Source: Pseudolabrys sp035718275 (GTDB taxonomy: Bacteria; Pseudomonadota; Alphaproteobacteria; Rhizobiales; Xanthobacteraceae). Taken from it: a DNA stretch of 64,000 nt. This document shows, in pieces, positions 31,867 through 41,024 of this stretch. The position numbers and the translations under genes were made by a program. Location of the stretch: assembly GCA_035718275.1 (NCBI GenBank), contig DASTHI010000046.1:55913-119912 (forward strand), written 5' to 3'. Under the pieces are notes generated by a model, which saw only the letters and a list, made by a program, of their open reading frames with translations, searched no databases and was not told the origin of the DNA. The stretch's first letter is position 1; each line of letters begins with the position of its first letter.

Positions 31867-32682
31867 TCAGACCGGAAGGCCCAATTCCGCAGCTTCACGT
31901 CGTCGGGCGCCGCTCTTTGTTATCAATGAGGAGACGATCGTGGCAATCGCCACGACAGCAATCATGATGGTGCATATCGCATTGATTTCAGGTTTCACGC
32001 CAAGTCGCACCTCCGAATAGATTCGGATGGGAAGCGTGGTCGCACCCGGACCGGTCGTGAAGCTTGCAATCACCAGATCATCGAGAGACAAAGAAAAGGC
32101 GAGCATCCAGCCGGCGGCAATTGCCGGTGCAATGAGCGGAAGCGTGATCGTCACGAAAGTCTTGAATGGCGGAGCTCCCAGGTCCATGGCGGCTTCTTCA
32201 AGGCTCCGATCGAATCCAATGAGGCGCGACTGAACGATTATCGTGACAAAACACATGGTCAACGTCGTATGCGCGATGACCACCGTCCAGAACCCGCGAT
32301 CGATATTGATTGCTACAAAAAGGAGCAGCAGCGACAGCCCGGTAATGACTTCGGGCATAACCAGCGGAGCATAGATCATCCCCGAGAACAGAGCGCGACC
32401 ACGAAAGCGGCCGTAACGAGTCAGCGCAATCGCGGCAAGGGTGCCGAGCACGGTTGCGGCCGTGGCTGAAATGAGGGCTACGCGCAGGCTGATCCACGCC
32501 GCCTGCAGTACGGCGCCGTCGCGCAGAAGCTGCCGATACCATTCGAGTGACCAGCCGCCCCATACCGTAACCAACCGCGAGGCATTGAACGAATAGATAA
32601 CGAGAATCGCTATCGGCAGATAAAGAAAAGCCAGGCCAAGCGCGACTGACACAATGTTGAACAGGGAAGCGCCTCTCTTCAC
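31867..32682 (-). CDS. ABC transporter permease, polyamine type (PotC/PotI-like)
   Basis: An inner-membrane permease of 271 residues with six predicted helices. The coupling-helix motif is EEAAMDLGAPPFKTFVTITLPLIAPAIAAG, typical of binding-protein-dependent permeases. The sequence is of the spermidine/putrescine family. It overlaps the preceding permease gene by 4 bp (ATGA). It is the last gene of the minus-strand run glpD-glpK-ATPase-permease-permease. The transported compound is not certain because no binding protein is encoded nearby. Confidence 0.85.
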   Translation of the reverse strand: MKRGASLFNIVSVALGLAFLYLPIAILVIYSFNASRLVTVWGGWSLEWYRQLLRDGAVLQAAWISLRVALISATAATVLGTLAAIALTRYGRFRGRALFSGMIYAPLVMPEVITGLSLLLLFVAINIDRGFWTVVIAHTTLTMCFVTIIVQSRLIGFDRSLEEAAMDLGAPPFKTFVTITLPLIAPAIAAGWMLAFSLSLDDLVIASFTTGPGATTLPIRIYSEVRLGVKPEINAICTIMIAVVAIATIVSSLITKSGARRREAAELGLPV

Positions 32683-33605
32683 TGCCGCCCTCCTTCAAGA
32701 CTGCGCTGCTGGAGGCGCTCATAGAACAGGATGGGCACCAGGAGGATGGCGAGAAGAGCGACCGCAATTGCAGACGCAACCGGCCAATCACGATTTGAAA
32801 AAAATTCCGTCCACAAGGTCTGACCGATCATCTGCGTCTCGGAGCCGCCAAGCAGATCGGGTATGACGAATTCGCCGACGATCGGAATGAACGAGAGCAA
32901 CGCCCCGGCAGCGGCGCCCGGAAGCGACATTGGAACCGTGACCAGCCAGAAAGACTTCCATCGAGGGCATCCGAGATCGGCGGCCGCTTCAAGCAGCGAT
33001 TCATCCATTTTTTCCAGGCTTGCGTAGAGCGGAAGCACCATGAACGGCAAATACGAATAGATCACGCCGATATAGATGGCCGTGTCGGTAGACAGCCATC
33101 CGACCGGAGAATCGATGATGTGCAGCCGCGTCAGCAAGCCATTAAGAAGACCATCGCGCTGCAGGATATTTATCCACGCGTAGACCCGGATGAGAAATGA
33201 AGTCCAGAACGGCAGTACAACTGCTATCACCAGCAGAGGACGCCACTCTTGGGGAGTACGCGCGATGCCATAGGCAATCGGATAGCCGATGAGCAACAGA
33301 ACAAGAGTTGAAATGGCGGCAATCTCGAGACTCCTGAGATATGAAAACAGGTAGAGCAAATCCGATGAAAGCAGCCGGTATGAATCGAGCGTTAGTTGCG
33401 AGAAAAAACTTCTGATCCCTTCCCATCCGGCGGCAAAGTCGATCACGGGCAGGTAGGGCGGCTGCGCCAGCGCGGTCTGGGAGAAACTGATCTTCAGCAC
33501 GAGAACAAACGGAGCCAGGAAAAAAACGGCAAGCCAAAGATATGGAGCGAGTAGGACGATCCGCCTGCCCCAGCCCTGCTCTGCCTTCCCATTGCGATTT
33601 TTCAT
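32679..33605 (-). CDS. ABC transporter permease, polyamine type (PotB/PotH-like)
   Basis: The first permease of the pair, 308 residues, with six or so membrane helices starting RIVLLAPYLWLAVFFLAPFVLVLKISFSQ. The coupling motif is LLEAAADLGCPRWKSFWLVTVPMSLPGAAAG. The start ATG 33605 overlaps the TGA of the ATPase gene (ATGA), and I prefer it to ATG 33647, which would overlap far more. It forms the heteromeric channel with the next permease. Confidence 0.88.
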   Translation of the reverse strand: MKNRNGKAEQGWGRRIVLLAPYLWLAVFFLAPFVLVLKISFSQTALAQPPYLPVIDFAAGWEGIRSFFSQLTLDSYRLLSSDLLYLFSYLRSLEIAAISTLVLLLIGYPIAYGIARTPQEWRPLLVIAVVLPFWTSFLIRVYAWINILQRDGLLNGLLTRLHIIDSPVGWLSTDTAIYIGVIYSYLPFMVLPLYASLEKMDESLLEAAADLGCPRWKSFWLVTVPMSLPGAAAGALLSFIPIVGEFVIPDLLGGSETQMIGQTLWTEFFSNRDWPVASAIAVALLAILLVPILFYERLQQRSLEGGRQ

Positions 33606-34711
33606 TTCGTCAACACCACGCCAGCTTGCGGCGGCCAGGATAGCCACACCGTATTGCGTGGCTCGAACCTTGCTCTTGCGCGTGCGTCCACATTGGCGAC
33701 GGCAACCTTCATTAGCGATCGGTCGGAGAGTCGCACCTTGTAGATCGAGACATCGCCTCGATAGCCGACTTCAAAGACCGTCCCCACGACCGCGTTGACA
33801 TCTCCGCCTGGGCGATGCTCACTCATGGTGATTTTTTCTGGTCGCAAGGCGATCCACGCGGTCTGACCGGGCGCAATGTCGGTGTCAGAGACCCCGATTC
33901 GTCCCAGCGCTGTTGCCATCGCATCACGCGCTACCGCGCGCCCCTCGATGATCGTGACGTCGCCGATAAACTCGGCGACCCAGCGTGAGTTTGGCGATTC
34001 GTATATTTCCGCAGGGGGGCCGACCTGCACAATGCGGCCGCGATCCATAACGGCGATCCGATCGGCAACGATCATCGCTTCTTCCTGATCATGGGTCACG
34101 ATGATGAAGGTCATGCCCAGCTTGCGTTGCACTTCCATCAATTCGAATTGCGTTTCAGCGCGCAGCTTCTTGTCCAGGGCGGCAAGGGGCTCGTCGAGCA
34201 GAAGCACGCGTGGCTGCTTGATCAGGGAGCGGGCCAATGCCACCCGCTGACGCTGACCGCCGGAAAGCTGCTGTATCCGCCGCTTTTCAAAACCTTGGAG
34301 ACGCGTGAGCGTCAACATATCTCCCACCCGCTGCGAGATCTCCGCGCGACTCGCCCTATCCTGGCGAAGGCCGAACGCAATATTGCCCTCGACCGTGAGA
34401 TGGGGAAAAAGCGCATAATTCTGGAACATCATGTTGATGGGCCGACGATGCGGCGGCACATCAACGATATCGTCGCCATCGAGGAGGATGCGTCCTTCGG
34501 TGGGCGTTTCGAAGCCTGCAAGCATGCGCAGGAGCGTCGTCTTGCCGCATCCGGAAGGCCCAAGCAGCGCGAAGAACTCACCCTGTGCAATGTCGAGCGT
34601 AAGCGATTCAACCGCGGTAAACGAGCCAAAGCGCTTCGTGACCGTGTCGAAACGGACAAGCATAGGCGTGTTGTCGGTGGCGACAGACTCTCGTTTTTCC
34701 TCACTCATCAT
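33602..34711 (-). CDS. ABC transporter ATPase, polyamine type (PotA/PotG-like)
   Basis: The 369-residue nucleotide-binding subunit. It shows Walker A GPSGCGKTT, the Q loop (FQNYALFPHLTV), the signature LSGGQRQRVALARSL, Walker B VLLLDEPLAALD, and the switch His in VTHDQEEAM. The C-terminal third is a TOBE domain (AWIALRPEKITMSE, VGYRGDVSIYKVRL), as in PotA. It starts 58 bp after glpK and overlaps the first permease. No periplasmic binding protein gene is found in the run, so the receptor is encoded elsewhere or another receptor is shared. Confidence 0.9.
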   Translation of the reverse strand: MMSEEKRESVATDNTPMLVRFDTVTKRFGSFTAVESLTLDIAQGEFFALLGPSGCGKTTLLRMLAGFETPTEGRILLDGDDIVDVPPHRRPINMMFQNYALFPHLTVEGNIAFGLRQDRASRAEISQRVGDMLTLTRLQGFEKRRIQQLSGGQRQRVALARSLIKQPRVLLLDEPLAALDKKLRAETQFELMEVQRKLGMTFIIVTHDQEEAMIVADRIAVMDRGRIVQVGPPAEIYESPNSRWVAEFIGDVTIIEGRAVARDAMATALGRIGVSDTDIAPGQTAWIALRPEKITMSEHRPGGDVNAVVGTVFEVGYRGDVSIYKVRLSDRSLMKVAVANVDARARARFEPRNTVWLSWPPQAGVVLTK

Positions 34712-34768
34712 CTTTCAACTTGCAAACCTGTAACTGGACGCAAAGCACACGGCCGTTCGTTCCATGTG

Positions 34769-36271
34769 CTAACTCGGACGGGCAGTCAAAGTGCGCCGTA
34801 CTGCGTCTTTCCATGCCAGATACTTTTGAGTGCGGCGCTTGTCACCCATGCGGGGCTCAAAACGACGATCGACTTGCCATCGCAGGAAAAACTCGCTTGG
34901 ATCGGGACAAACTCCCGCGGCATAGCCGGCGAGATACGCCGCACCAAGCGCCGTCGTTTCCGGAACGGCCGGCCGATCCACTGCGCATGCGAGCATATCG
35001 GCCAGAAATTGCATGGTGAAATCGCTGGCGCTCATTCCGCCATCCACCCGCATCACCGTTCCGGATTCATGAGCCGCCGGCCAGTCGGCATGCATCGCCT
35101 CGAGCAACTCTCGGGTCTGATACCCGACAGCCTCGAGCGCGGCGCGAGCAATTTCAGGCGCCCCTGAGCTGCGGGTCAGTCCGAGAATGGCTGCGAGGGC
35201 TTCGGCATCCCAATACGGCGCGCCGAGACCGACGAAGGCGGGGACGAGATATACCTGGGCGGCTGGATCGGCCCTCATCGCCAGTTCGTCGGCATCCGAA
35301 TACGCAGAGATGATCTTCAGCCCATCCCGCAACCATTGCACCGAAGCTCCCGCAACGAAGATAGCGCCTTCGAGAGCAAAGGTGCGCTTGCCATCGAGCT
35401 GATAGGCGATGGTTGTGAGAAGGCGATTCCGCGAGGTGACGCGCTCTGAGCCGGTGTTGAGGAGGGCGAAACAGCCGGTGCCGATCGTCGACTTCACCAT
35501 TCCAGGCCGAAAACAGCATTGCCCCACGGTGGCCGCCTGCTGGTCTCCGGCGACACCCAGAATCGGAATCGACCCGCCAAACAGGCCGGGCGCGGTGTGC
35601 CCGAAGTCCCCGGCACAGTCGCGGACCTCGGGCAGCAATTCCCAAGGGACTCCAAACATTCTGCACAGCTCGGGATCCCAATCGCCCGTCCCGATGTCGA
35701 AAAGCAACGTGCGGCAAGCATTCGTCGCATCGGTTACGTGCATCTTCCCTTCGGTGAGCCGCCACAACAGAAAGGAATCAACTGTGCCGAATGCAAGTTT
35801 TCCGGCTGCCGCTGCGGCGCGGGCGCCGTCCACCCGGTCAAGCAACCAGGCAATTTTTGTGGCGGAAAAGTACGGATCGAGCAACAGGCCGGTTTTGCGG
35901 ATGATGTCAGGCTCATAACCTGCCCGCCGAAGTGACTCGCACAGCTGACTCGTACGACGATCCTGCCAGACGATCGCATTGTGTATCGGCCGGCCGGATT
36001 GACGGTCCCAGAGCACCGTGGTTTCGCGCTGATTCGTAATCCCGATGCCGGCAACATCTTGTGCGGCCAAACCCAGCTCGGTCATGACCGAACCGACGGT
36101 CGCGACAACCGCTGTCCAGATATCCTCGGGATCGTGTTCGACCTGCCCGGGTCCCGGATAGATCTGGCGCAGTTCGCGTCGGCTCGTTGCAAGCGGCCGC
36201 AGCTCCGTATCGAATGCTATTGCACGTGTCGATGTCGTGCCCTGATCGATGGCAATGAGAGCGGATGGCAA
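34769..36271 (-). CDS. glpK: Glycerol kinase
   Basis: Phosphorylates glycerol with ATP to sn-glycerol 3-phosphate. It has 500 residues of the FGGY family. The N-terminal phosphate loop is IAIDQGTTSTRAIAFD, followed by ITNQRETTVLWDRQSGRPIHNAIVWQDRRT. The C-terminal domain has VGDQQAATVGQ-like and DGGMSASDFTMQFLADML motifs. It lies 73 bp after glpD on the same strand, giving the usual two-enzyme route from glycerol to dihydroxyacetone phosphate. No glycerol facilitator (glpF) is present. Confidence 0.96.
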   Translation of the reverse strand: MPSALIAIDQGTTSTRAIAFDTELRPLATSRRELRQIYPGPGQVEHDPEDIWTAVVATVGSVMTELGLAAQDVAGIGITNQRETTVLWDRQSGRPIHNAIVWQDRRTSQLCESLRRAGYEPDIIRKTGLLLDPYFSATKIAWLLDRVDGARAAAAAGKLAFGTVDSFLLWRLTEGKMHVTDATNACRTLLFDIGTGDWDPELCRMFGVPWELLPEVRDCAGDFGHTAPGLFGGSIPILGVAGDQQAATVGQCCFRPGMVKSTIGTGCFALLNTGSERVTSRNRLLTTIAYQLDGKRTFALEGAIFVAGASVQWLRDGLKIISAYSDADELAMRADPAAQVYLVPAFVGLGAPYWDAEALAAILGLTRSSGAPEIARAALEAVGYQTRELLEAMHADWPAAHESGTVMRVDGGMSASDFTMQFLADMLACAVDRPAVPETTALGAAYLAGYAAGVCPDPSEFFLRWQVDRRFEPRMGDKRRTQKYLAWKDAVRRTLTARPS

Positions 36272-36343
36272 TTGAGTGATCCAATATGCGGAGGCCGAGG
36301 GGAGGGTCGCACCATAAGCGTGGTGAAGGTTTATCGGAAGACT

Positions 36344-37840
36344 TCAGCGAACATGGGCGGGCTTCAGCGCCGCGATACAACGATCGATTGCTGCTACCTC
36401 TTCGGCGGTGGCAACGAGGCCGAGTTTGCTCCGCCGCCAGAGAACATCTTCGGCCGTCTGGGCCCATTCAGTTTCCACAAGGTACCGGACTTCGGCTTCC
36501 GTAAGCCCGCCAGCAAATCGTTGACCGAGGTCGGAAAACTTGCGTGCATCTCCGAGAAACCGTTCGGCTCGAAGTCCGTAGCTGCGAATCAGGCGATCGG
36601 CGTGCGCTGGAGAGAGAAACGGCCATCGCCGAATGGCATCGCCGACCTGCACATCCAAAGCGGCGGGAGAAAACTCGCCGCCGGGAAGCCGCGAGTCTGC
36701 CGTCCAGCGAGGCCGGGCCTGAAAATACTTTCCGATACGGTGCATGGCTGCGTCGGCCAATTTCCGGTGAGTGGTAATCTTGCCGCCATACACGGTGAGC
36801 AACGGGGCCTCGCCTGCGCGCTCGTCCAGCATCAGTTCGTAGTCTCGAGTGACGTCTTCCGGCCGCCCGGCACCATCATCGTATAGCGCGCGCACGCCCG
36901 AAAAGGACCAGACGAGTTCATCGGGCGTGACGACTTCCCGGAAATATGCGTTCACGACATTGCAAAGATAGTCGATTTCGCTCCCTTCTGGAGCAAGCGC
37001 GTTCAGATCGCCGACAAAGTTGCGATCGGTTGTGCCGATCAGCGTGAAATCATGCGCGAACGGCAAAACAAAGACCACGCGCCGATCCTGCGCCTGTAGA
37101 ATGTATCCGTGCTCGTGCGCGAATCGCCTGCGCACGACGATATGACTGCCCTTGATGAGCCTGGCCGGGCGCCGCAACGGCTGACGGATGACATTGTCGG
37201 CCACCTCCCCGATCCACGGACCTGCCGCATTGACCAGCACGCGCGCAGTTTTCACCTGGCGACGCCCGTGCGTGTTGAGCACGAGCTCCCATTCTCCGCG
37301 CCTTTCCGCTCGCAGACAGCGGGTCCGCGTGCGAATGACAGCGCCACGTTCCGCGGCATCCAACGCGTTAAGGACGACCAATCGCGAATCGTCGACCCAG
37401 CAGTCCGAGTATTCGAAGCCATAGCGATATTCCCGCTTCAAAGGCTCGCCTACCGGATGATGCGTCAGATCCACGGTACGGGATGGCGGCAGCAATTTTC
37501 TCGCGCCGAGCAGATCATAGAGAACCAGGCCCACCCGAAGCATCAAAGGCGAACGTAACCCGGGTGCTGCCGGCAGCATGAGGCGCATCGGCCGGACAAG
37601 GTGCGGCGCCATCCGAAGGAGCACCTCGCGTTCGCGCAGGGCCTCGCGAACAAGGCGAAAGGCGCCATGCTCCAGATATCGTAGACCTCCGTGGATCAGC
37701 TTGCTGGAGGCGGACGATGTACCCGAACCGAGATCATTCATTTCAACGAGCAGCACGCGAACGCCGCGTCCCGCCGCGTCTCGGGCGAGACCCGTCCCAT
37801 TGATTCCGCCGCCGATAATGGCGAGGTCGAAGTCTGCCAT
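36344..37840 (-). CDS. glpD: Glycerol-3-phosphate dehydrogenase, FAD-dependent
   Basis: Oxidises glycerol 3-phosphate to dihydroxyacetone phosphate and passes electrons to quinone at the inner membrane. It has 498 residues from ATG 37840 (MADFDLAIIGGGINGTGLARDAAGRG, the FAD dinucleotide fold). SSASSKLIHGGLRYLE is the family active-site segment, and the C-terminal DAO_C domain ends the protein. ATG 37909 is in frame but adds 23 residues before the conserved start. It is the first gene of the run that continues into glpK and the polyamine-type ABC genes. Confidence 0.96.
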   Translation of the reverse strand: MADFDLAIIGGGINGTGLARDAAGRGVRVLLVEMNDLGSGTSSASSKLIHGGLRYLEHGAFRLVREALREREVLLRMAPHLVRPMRLMLPAAPGLRSPLMLRVGLVLYDLLGARKLLPPSRTVDLTHHPVGEPLKREYRYGFEYSDCWVDDSRLVVLNALDAAERGAVIRTRTRCLRAERRGEWELVLNTHGRRQVKTARVLVNAAGPWIGEVADNVIRQPLRRPARLIKGSHIVVRRRFAHEHGYILQAQDRRVVFVLPFAHDFTLIGTTDRNFVGDLNALAPEGSEIDYLCNVVNAYFREVVTPDELVWSFSGVRALYDDGAGRPEDVTRDYELMLDERAGEAPLLTVYGGKITTHRKLADAAMHRIGKYFQARPRWTADSRLPGGEFSPAALDVQVGDAIRRWPFLSPAHADRLIRSYGLRAERFLGDARKFSDLGQRFAGGLTEAEVRYLVETEWAQTAEDVLWRRSKLGLVATAEEVAAIDRCIAALKPAHVR

Positions 37841-38020
37841 TGCGTGCTCGATTCGCTTTTCTTGCAGGATGGGTGGCTTACGCTGCATGCTCAAGAAGAG
37901 GCCGCGCAATAGGCCGGGTTTTTGGCGATAAAATTGCTTTGCGATTGAAAAAATACGCTTGAAATATCATATGAACGGCAGCTGCTCCTGCATTTTCGGT
38001 ATTCCCAAACCCGCAAGCCA

Positions 38021-38887
38021 ATGCCCTCACCCCGCCTGCTTGTTGTGGAAGGCAATTCACCCCAGACCATGGCGGAGCACGTCGCGGTCGGCGGCATCGT
38101 TGCCAGCAAAGGCTATTCGGACCTGCTACGTGAAATCCTTCCGGGAGCAGTGGTCGACATCTGCTACCCCGGTGACCCATCCGCCTTGCTTCCAGACGGG
38201 TCCTCTCTCGAGGGCTATGACGGGATCGCCATCACTGGTTCGGGCCTTCATGTTTACAATCTCGACCCCGAGGTCACGCGACAGGTTGAGCTAGTGCGGG
38301 CGGCGCTCGGGACCGGCACTCCCTTGTTCGGCTCGTGCTGGGGTTTGCAGGTAATTACTGTTGCCGCCGGCGGTGCCGTGCGCAAGAATCCGAACGGTCG
38401 GGAGATCGGGTTCGGCCGCGGAATCCGGCTTACCAGCGAAGGACGCAAGCACCCCATGTATGTGGGCAAGCTTGATGTCTTCAATGCACCGACAGTCCAT
38501 CTTGACGAAGTGGCGACGATCGCCCCCGGCACTTCGGTTCTCGCCAGCAATGCCATTTCAGACGTACAGAGCGCGGAAATTCGGACTAACGGATCTGTCG
38601 CTTGGGCAGTGCAGTATCATCCGGAATATCCGTTGCGAGAAATCGCTGCAATCGTGCGCCGCATAGGGCCCCGTTTGATCAATGAAGGCTTTTTTGCTGA
38701 TCAGGCCGACATCAAGAGCTTCGCTCAGGATCTGGACGCACTCGATCGGGATCCGGATTGCAAGCGGCTGGCCTGGAGGCATGGCGTAAGCAAAAATGTC
38801 CTCGACAAGAAAATGCGGATCAAGGAAGTCTCCAACTGGGTAGAATTTCAAGTGCTGCCGACACGGGCGAAGCGAGGGCGTGGCTGA
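38021..38887 (+). CDS. Class I glutamine amidotransferase-like protein
   Basis: A 288-residue protein with a GATase domain similar to that of GMP synthase. The triad is visible: Cys106 in GSCWGLQVI, His200 and Glu202 in VQYHPEYPL. About 65 residues after the triad are unusual, rich in Lys/Arg and Asp (DLDALDRDPDCKRLAWRHGVSKNV). Free-standing GATases of this type hydrolyse glutamine or gamma-glutamyl compounds such as gamma-glutamyl-polyamine intermediates, but the substrate cannot be read from sequence. It is divergent from glpD, and the SDR gene follows by 65 bp. Confidence 0.8.
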   Translation: MPSPRLLVVEGNSPQTMAEHVAVGGIVASKGYSDLLREILPGAVVDICYPGDPSALLPDGSSLEGYDGIAITGSGLHVYNLDPEVTRQVELVRAALGTGTPLFGSCWGLQVITVAAGGAVRKNPNGREIGFGRGIRLTSEGRKHPMYVGKLDVFNAPTVHLDEVATIAPGTSVLASNAISDVQSAEIRTNGSVAWAVQYHPEYPLREIAAIVRRIGPRLINEGFFADQADIKSFAQDLDALDRDPDCKRLAWRHGVSKNVLDKKMRIKEVSNWVEFQVLPTRAKRGRG

Positions 38888-38952
38888 TGACGGTCTTCTT
38901 TCCACAAGAGCAGCGTAGGCATCATCGCCGGCGTTCATAGGCGAGAGGTCGA

Positions 38953-39654
38953 ATGCACTTTTCCGGCAAGCATGTGGTCATCACCGGCGGCACGGGTGCG
39001 CTAGGCACTGCCGTCGTCAATGCGCTGGTTGGCGCGGGGGCGCTTTGCACCGTACCATACGTGCACGAAGACAGTGCTCGGACCTCGATGCTTCGGGATC
39101 AGCCCAATGTAAAGCTGGTCAAGATCGGCAGCCTTGCCGACGAAGGTGACGTGGCGAAGGTGTACTCGCCATCATCGTTGCCGCTTTGGGCTTCGATCCA
39201 CATTGCCGGCGGTTTCGCGGCAGGCAAAATTACCGAGATCGATAAGCACGCCCTGATGGCGCAGATCGACACCAATCTCACCTCGTGCTTTCTCTGTTGC
39301 CGGGCCGCAGTGAGATCGATGGTTGGGAAAGAAGGCGGCCGTATCGTCAATGTGGCCGCTCGCCCCGCGCTCGAATGGCGAAATGGAGCCGGAATGACGG
39401 CCTACGCCGTGGCCAAGGCCGGCGTGGCAGCTCTCACCGCCGCGCTCGCCCAAGAAGTCGCGACCAACCATATCCTTGTCAACGCGGTGGCGCCATCGAT
39501 CATGGATACTCCGGCCAATCGGAGCGCGATGCCTAAGGCGAATTACGACGCGTGGCCAAAAGTCGACGAGGTCGCCACAACAATCCTGTTTCTCGCATCG
39601 CCGGACAACAAGGTCACGCGCGGCGCAGTCGTTCCGGTTTACGGCAGATCATAG
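38953..39654 (+). CDS. Short-chain dehydrogenase/reductase-family protein
   Basis: A 233-residue Rossmann protein. The cofactor loop is VITGGTGALGTAVV and the catalytic pair is YAVAK (Tyr and Lys). The Ser expected about 13 residues before the Tyr is missing: the segment IVNVAARPALEWRNGAG has Ala and Pro there. It could therefore be an atypical reductase, or rely on another residue. The C-terminus RGAVVPVYGRS is close to the usual SDR end. It follows the amidotransferase gene and converges on the malonyl-CoA decarboxylase gene. Confidence 0.8.
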   Translation: MHFSGKHVVITGGTGALGTAVVNALVGAGALCTVPYVHEDSARTSMLRDQPNVKLVKIGSLADEGDVAKVYSPSSLPLWASIHIAGGFAAGKITEIDKHALMAQIDTNLTSCFLCCRAAVRSMVGKEGGRIVNVAARPALEWRNGAGMTAYAVAKAGVAALTAALAQEVATNHILVNAVAPSIMDTPANRSAMPKANYDAWPKVDEVATTILFLASPDNKVTRGAVVPVYGRS

Positions 39655-39665
39655 CCTCCGCCGGG

Positions 39666-41024
39666 TCAGCCCGCGATCGGCACCAATTCGAGCGGCGGTC
39701 GAAGCAGTCGCTGTACTGCGTTGGAGGCAACGACCGTCCGCCCTTCCGCGTAGGCTTCATGATTCTTTTCGATCTCAGCCGGATCGTAAAGGTAATTCAC
39801 CATCAGTCCGTATGCCTGACTCATGGCGCGTTCGGAAGTATCAGCCAGCCAATTGATGCGCTCAAGTCGGGCGCCGTTTCCGAGATGGAAGCGGGCCACT
39901 GGGTCAATCGGCAGGCCGCGCTCGTTGCGCACGCGGAGGAAGTAGCATGCTGCGGCCCGCATCACTGCATCCCGCAATGGCCCGACCGACTCCTCCTCGC
40001 GCCACCACTCCGGCTGGTCGAGCGCGGACAGAACGGCTTTGTCAGTATCGGTGAGCACGGTCGACGTTTCGGCGGAGCGCTCGCGCTTCAGCCATGTGGC
40101 AAAACCAGGCACTGGCGACAGCGTGACGAAAGTGGACAGGGTCGGTATTTCGCGACTCACTTCCTCCACAACCTGCTTGATCAGGAAATTCCCGAACGAC
40201 ACGCCGGCAAGACCTCGCTGGCAATTCGAGATCGAATAAAAGGTTGCCGTTCGCCTTTTATCGGCTTCGGTCGTCTCGCGATTTTTCGCCAGGATCGGCA
40301 TGATGGCACCGGGAATATCGCGAGTCAGCGCCACTTCAACGAATATCAACGGCTCGTCCACGAGTGCCGGATGAAAGAAGGCGTAGCACCGGCGATCAGG
40401 CGGATCGATGCGGCGACGAAGATCGTCCCAGTCATGAATTTCGTGCACGGCTTCGTAGCGGATGATCTTCTCCAGCACGATGGCTGGTGTGGACCAGTCG
40501 ATCCTGCGCAGAACGAGAAAACCGCGATTAAACCATGATGAAAACAGGTGCACGAAATCGGCGTCGACTGCACGCAGATCGCTCCGGTGATCGAGAGAGT
40601 CCATCACCTGCTCGCGCATCCGCACCAGCGCTGCAGTACCTCCGGGTGCAAGGTTCAGGCGGCGGAAGAGTTCCTGACGACGCGGCTCGGAAGCTGCGTG
40701 CACTTCGGCAGCAGCCGTTTCGGAAGGATTGGCGCGCCATGATTCGATCGCGCGTTCCAGGCGCGCGGCGTCGATACCAAATCGCTGCGCCAGGGCTTCG
40801 AAAAAAGCGATGCGCGGCCCTGTCGTCAGCGACGCATAACGGGTCAGAATCTCACGTGCCAGAGCCACGCCCGAGGCTTCACCTCGGCCGGACAGCAGAT
40901 CTTCGCATAACTCGACCAGGCTTTCGGAACGGGCCGATGCCTCCCCCCTTCTGTCCCGGGCAAGCAAGGCACGACCGCGATCGGAAATCGCCTGCAGCAG
41001 CTCTCCCAAAAATGAGGTGTTCAT
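39666..41024 (-). CDS. matA: Malonyl-CoA decarboxylase
   Basis: Converts malonyl-CoA to acetyl-CoA and CO2. The 452 residues align by eye with the MCD family throughout: an N-terminal helical domain, then FYSISNCQRGLAGVSFGNFLIKQVVEE, which contains the serine equivalent to human Ser329. VARFHLGNGARLERINWLADTS has the catalytic His, and QAYGLMVNYLYD follows. ATG 41024 overlaps the TGA of the TRAP large-permease gene (ATGA), so decarboxylase and transporter are translationally coupled. In rhizobia matA belongs to a malonate operon with matB (malonyl-CoA synthetase) and matC. No matB is visible here; a CoA-transferase gene lies divergent at the other end of the transporter. Confidence 0.92.
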   Translation of the reverse strand: MNTSFLGELLQAISDRGRALLARDRRGEASARSESLVELCEDLLSGRGEASGVALAREILTRYASLTTGPRIAFFEALAQRFGIDAARLERAIESWRANPSETAAAEVHAASEPRRQELFRRLNLAPGGTAALVRMREQVMDSLDHRSDLRAVDADFVHLFSSWFNRGFLVLRRIDWSTPAIVLEKIIRYEAVHEIHDWDDLRRRIDPPDRRCYAFFHPALVDEPLIFVEVALTRDIPGAIMPILAKNRETTEADKRRTATFYSISNCQRGLAGVSFGNFLIKQVVEEVSREIPTLSTFVTLSPVPGFATWLKRERSAETSTVLTDTDKAVLSALDQPEWWREEESVGPLRDAVMRAAACYFLRVRNERGLPIDPVARFHLGNGARLERINWLADTSERAMSQAYGLMVNYLYDPAEIEKNHEAYAEGRTVVASNAVQRLLRPPLELVPIAG

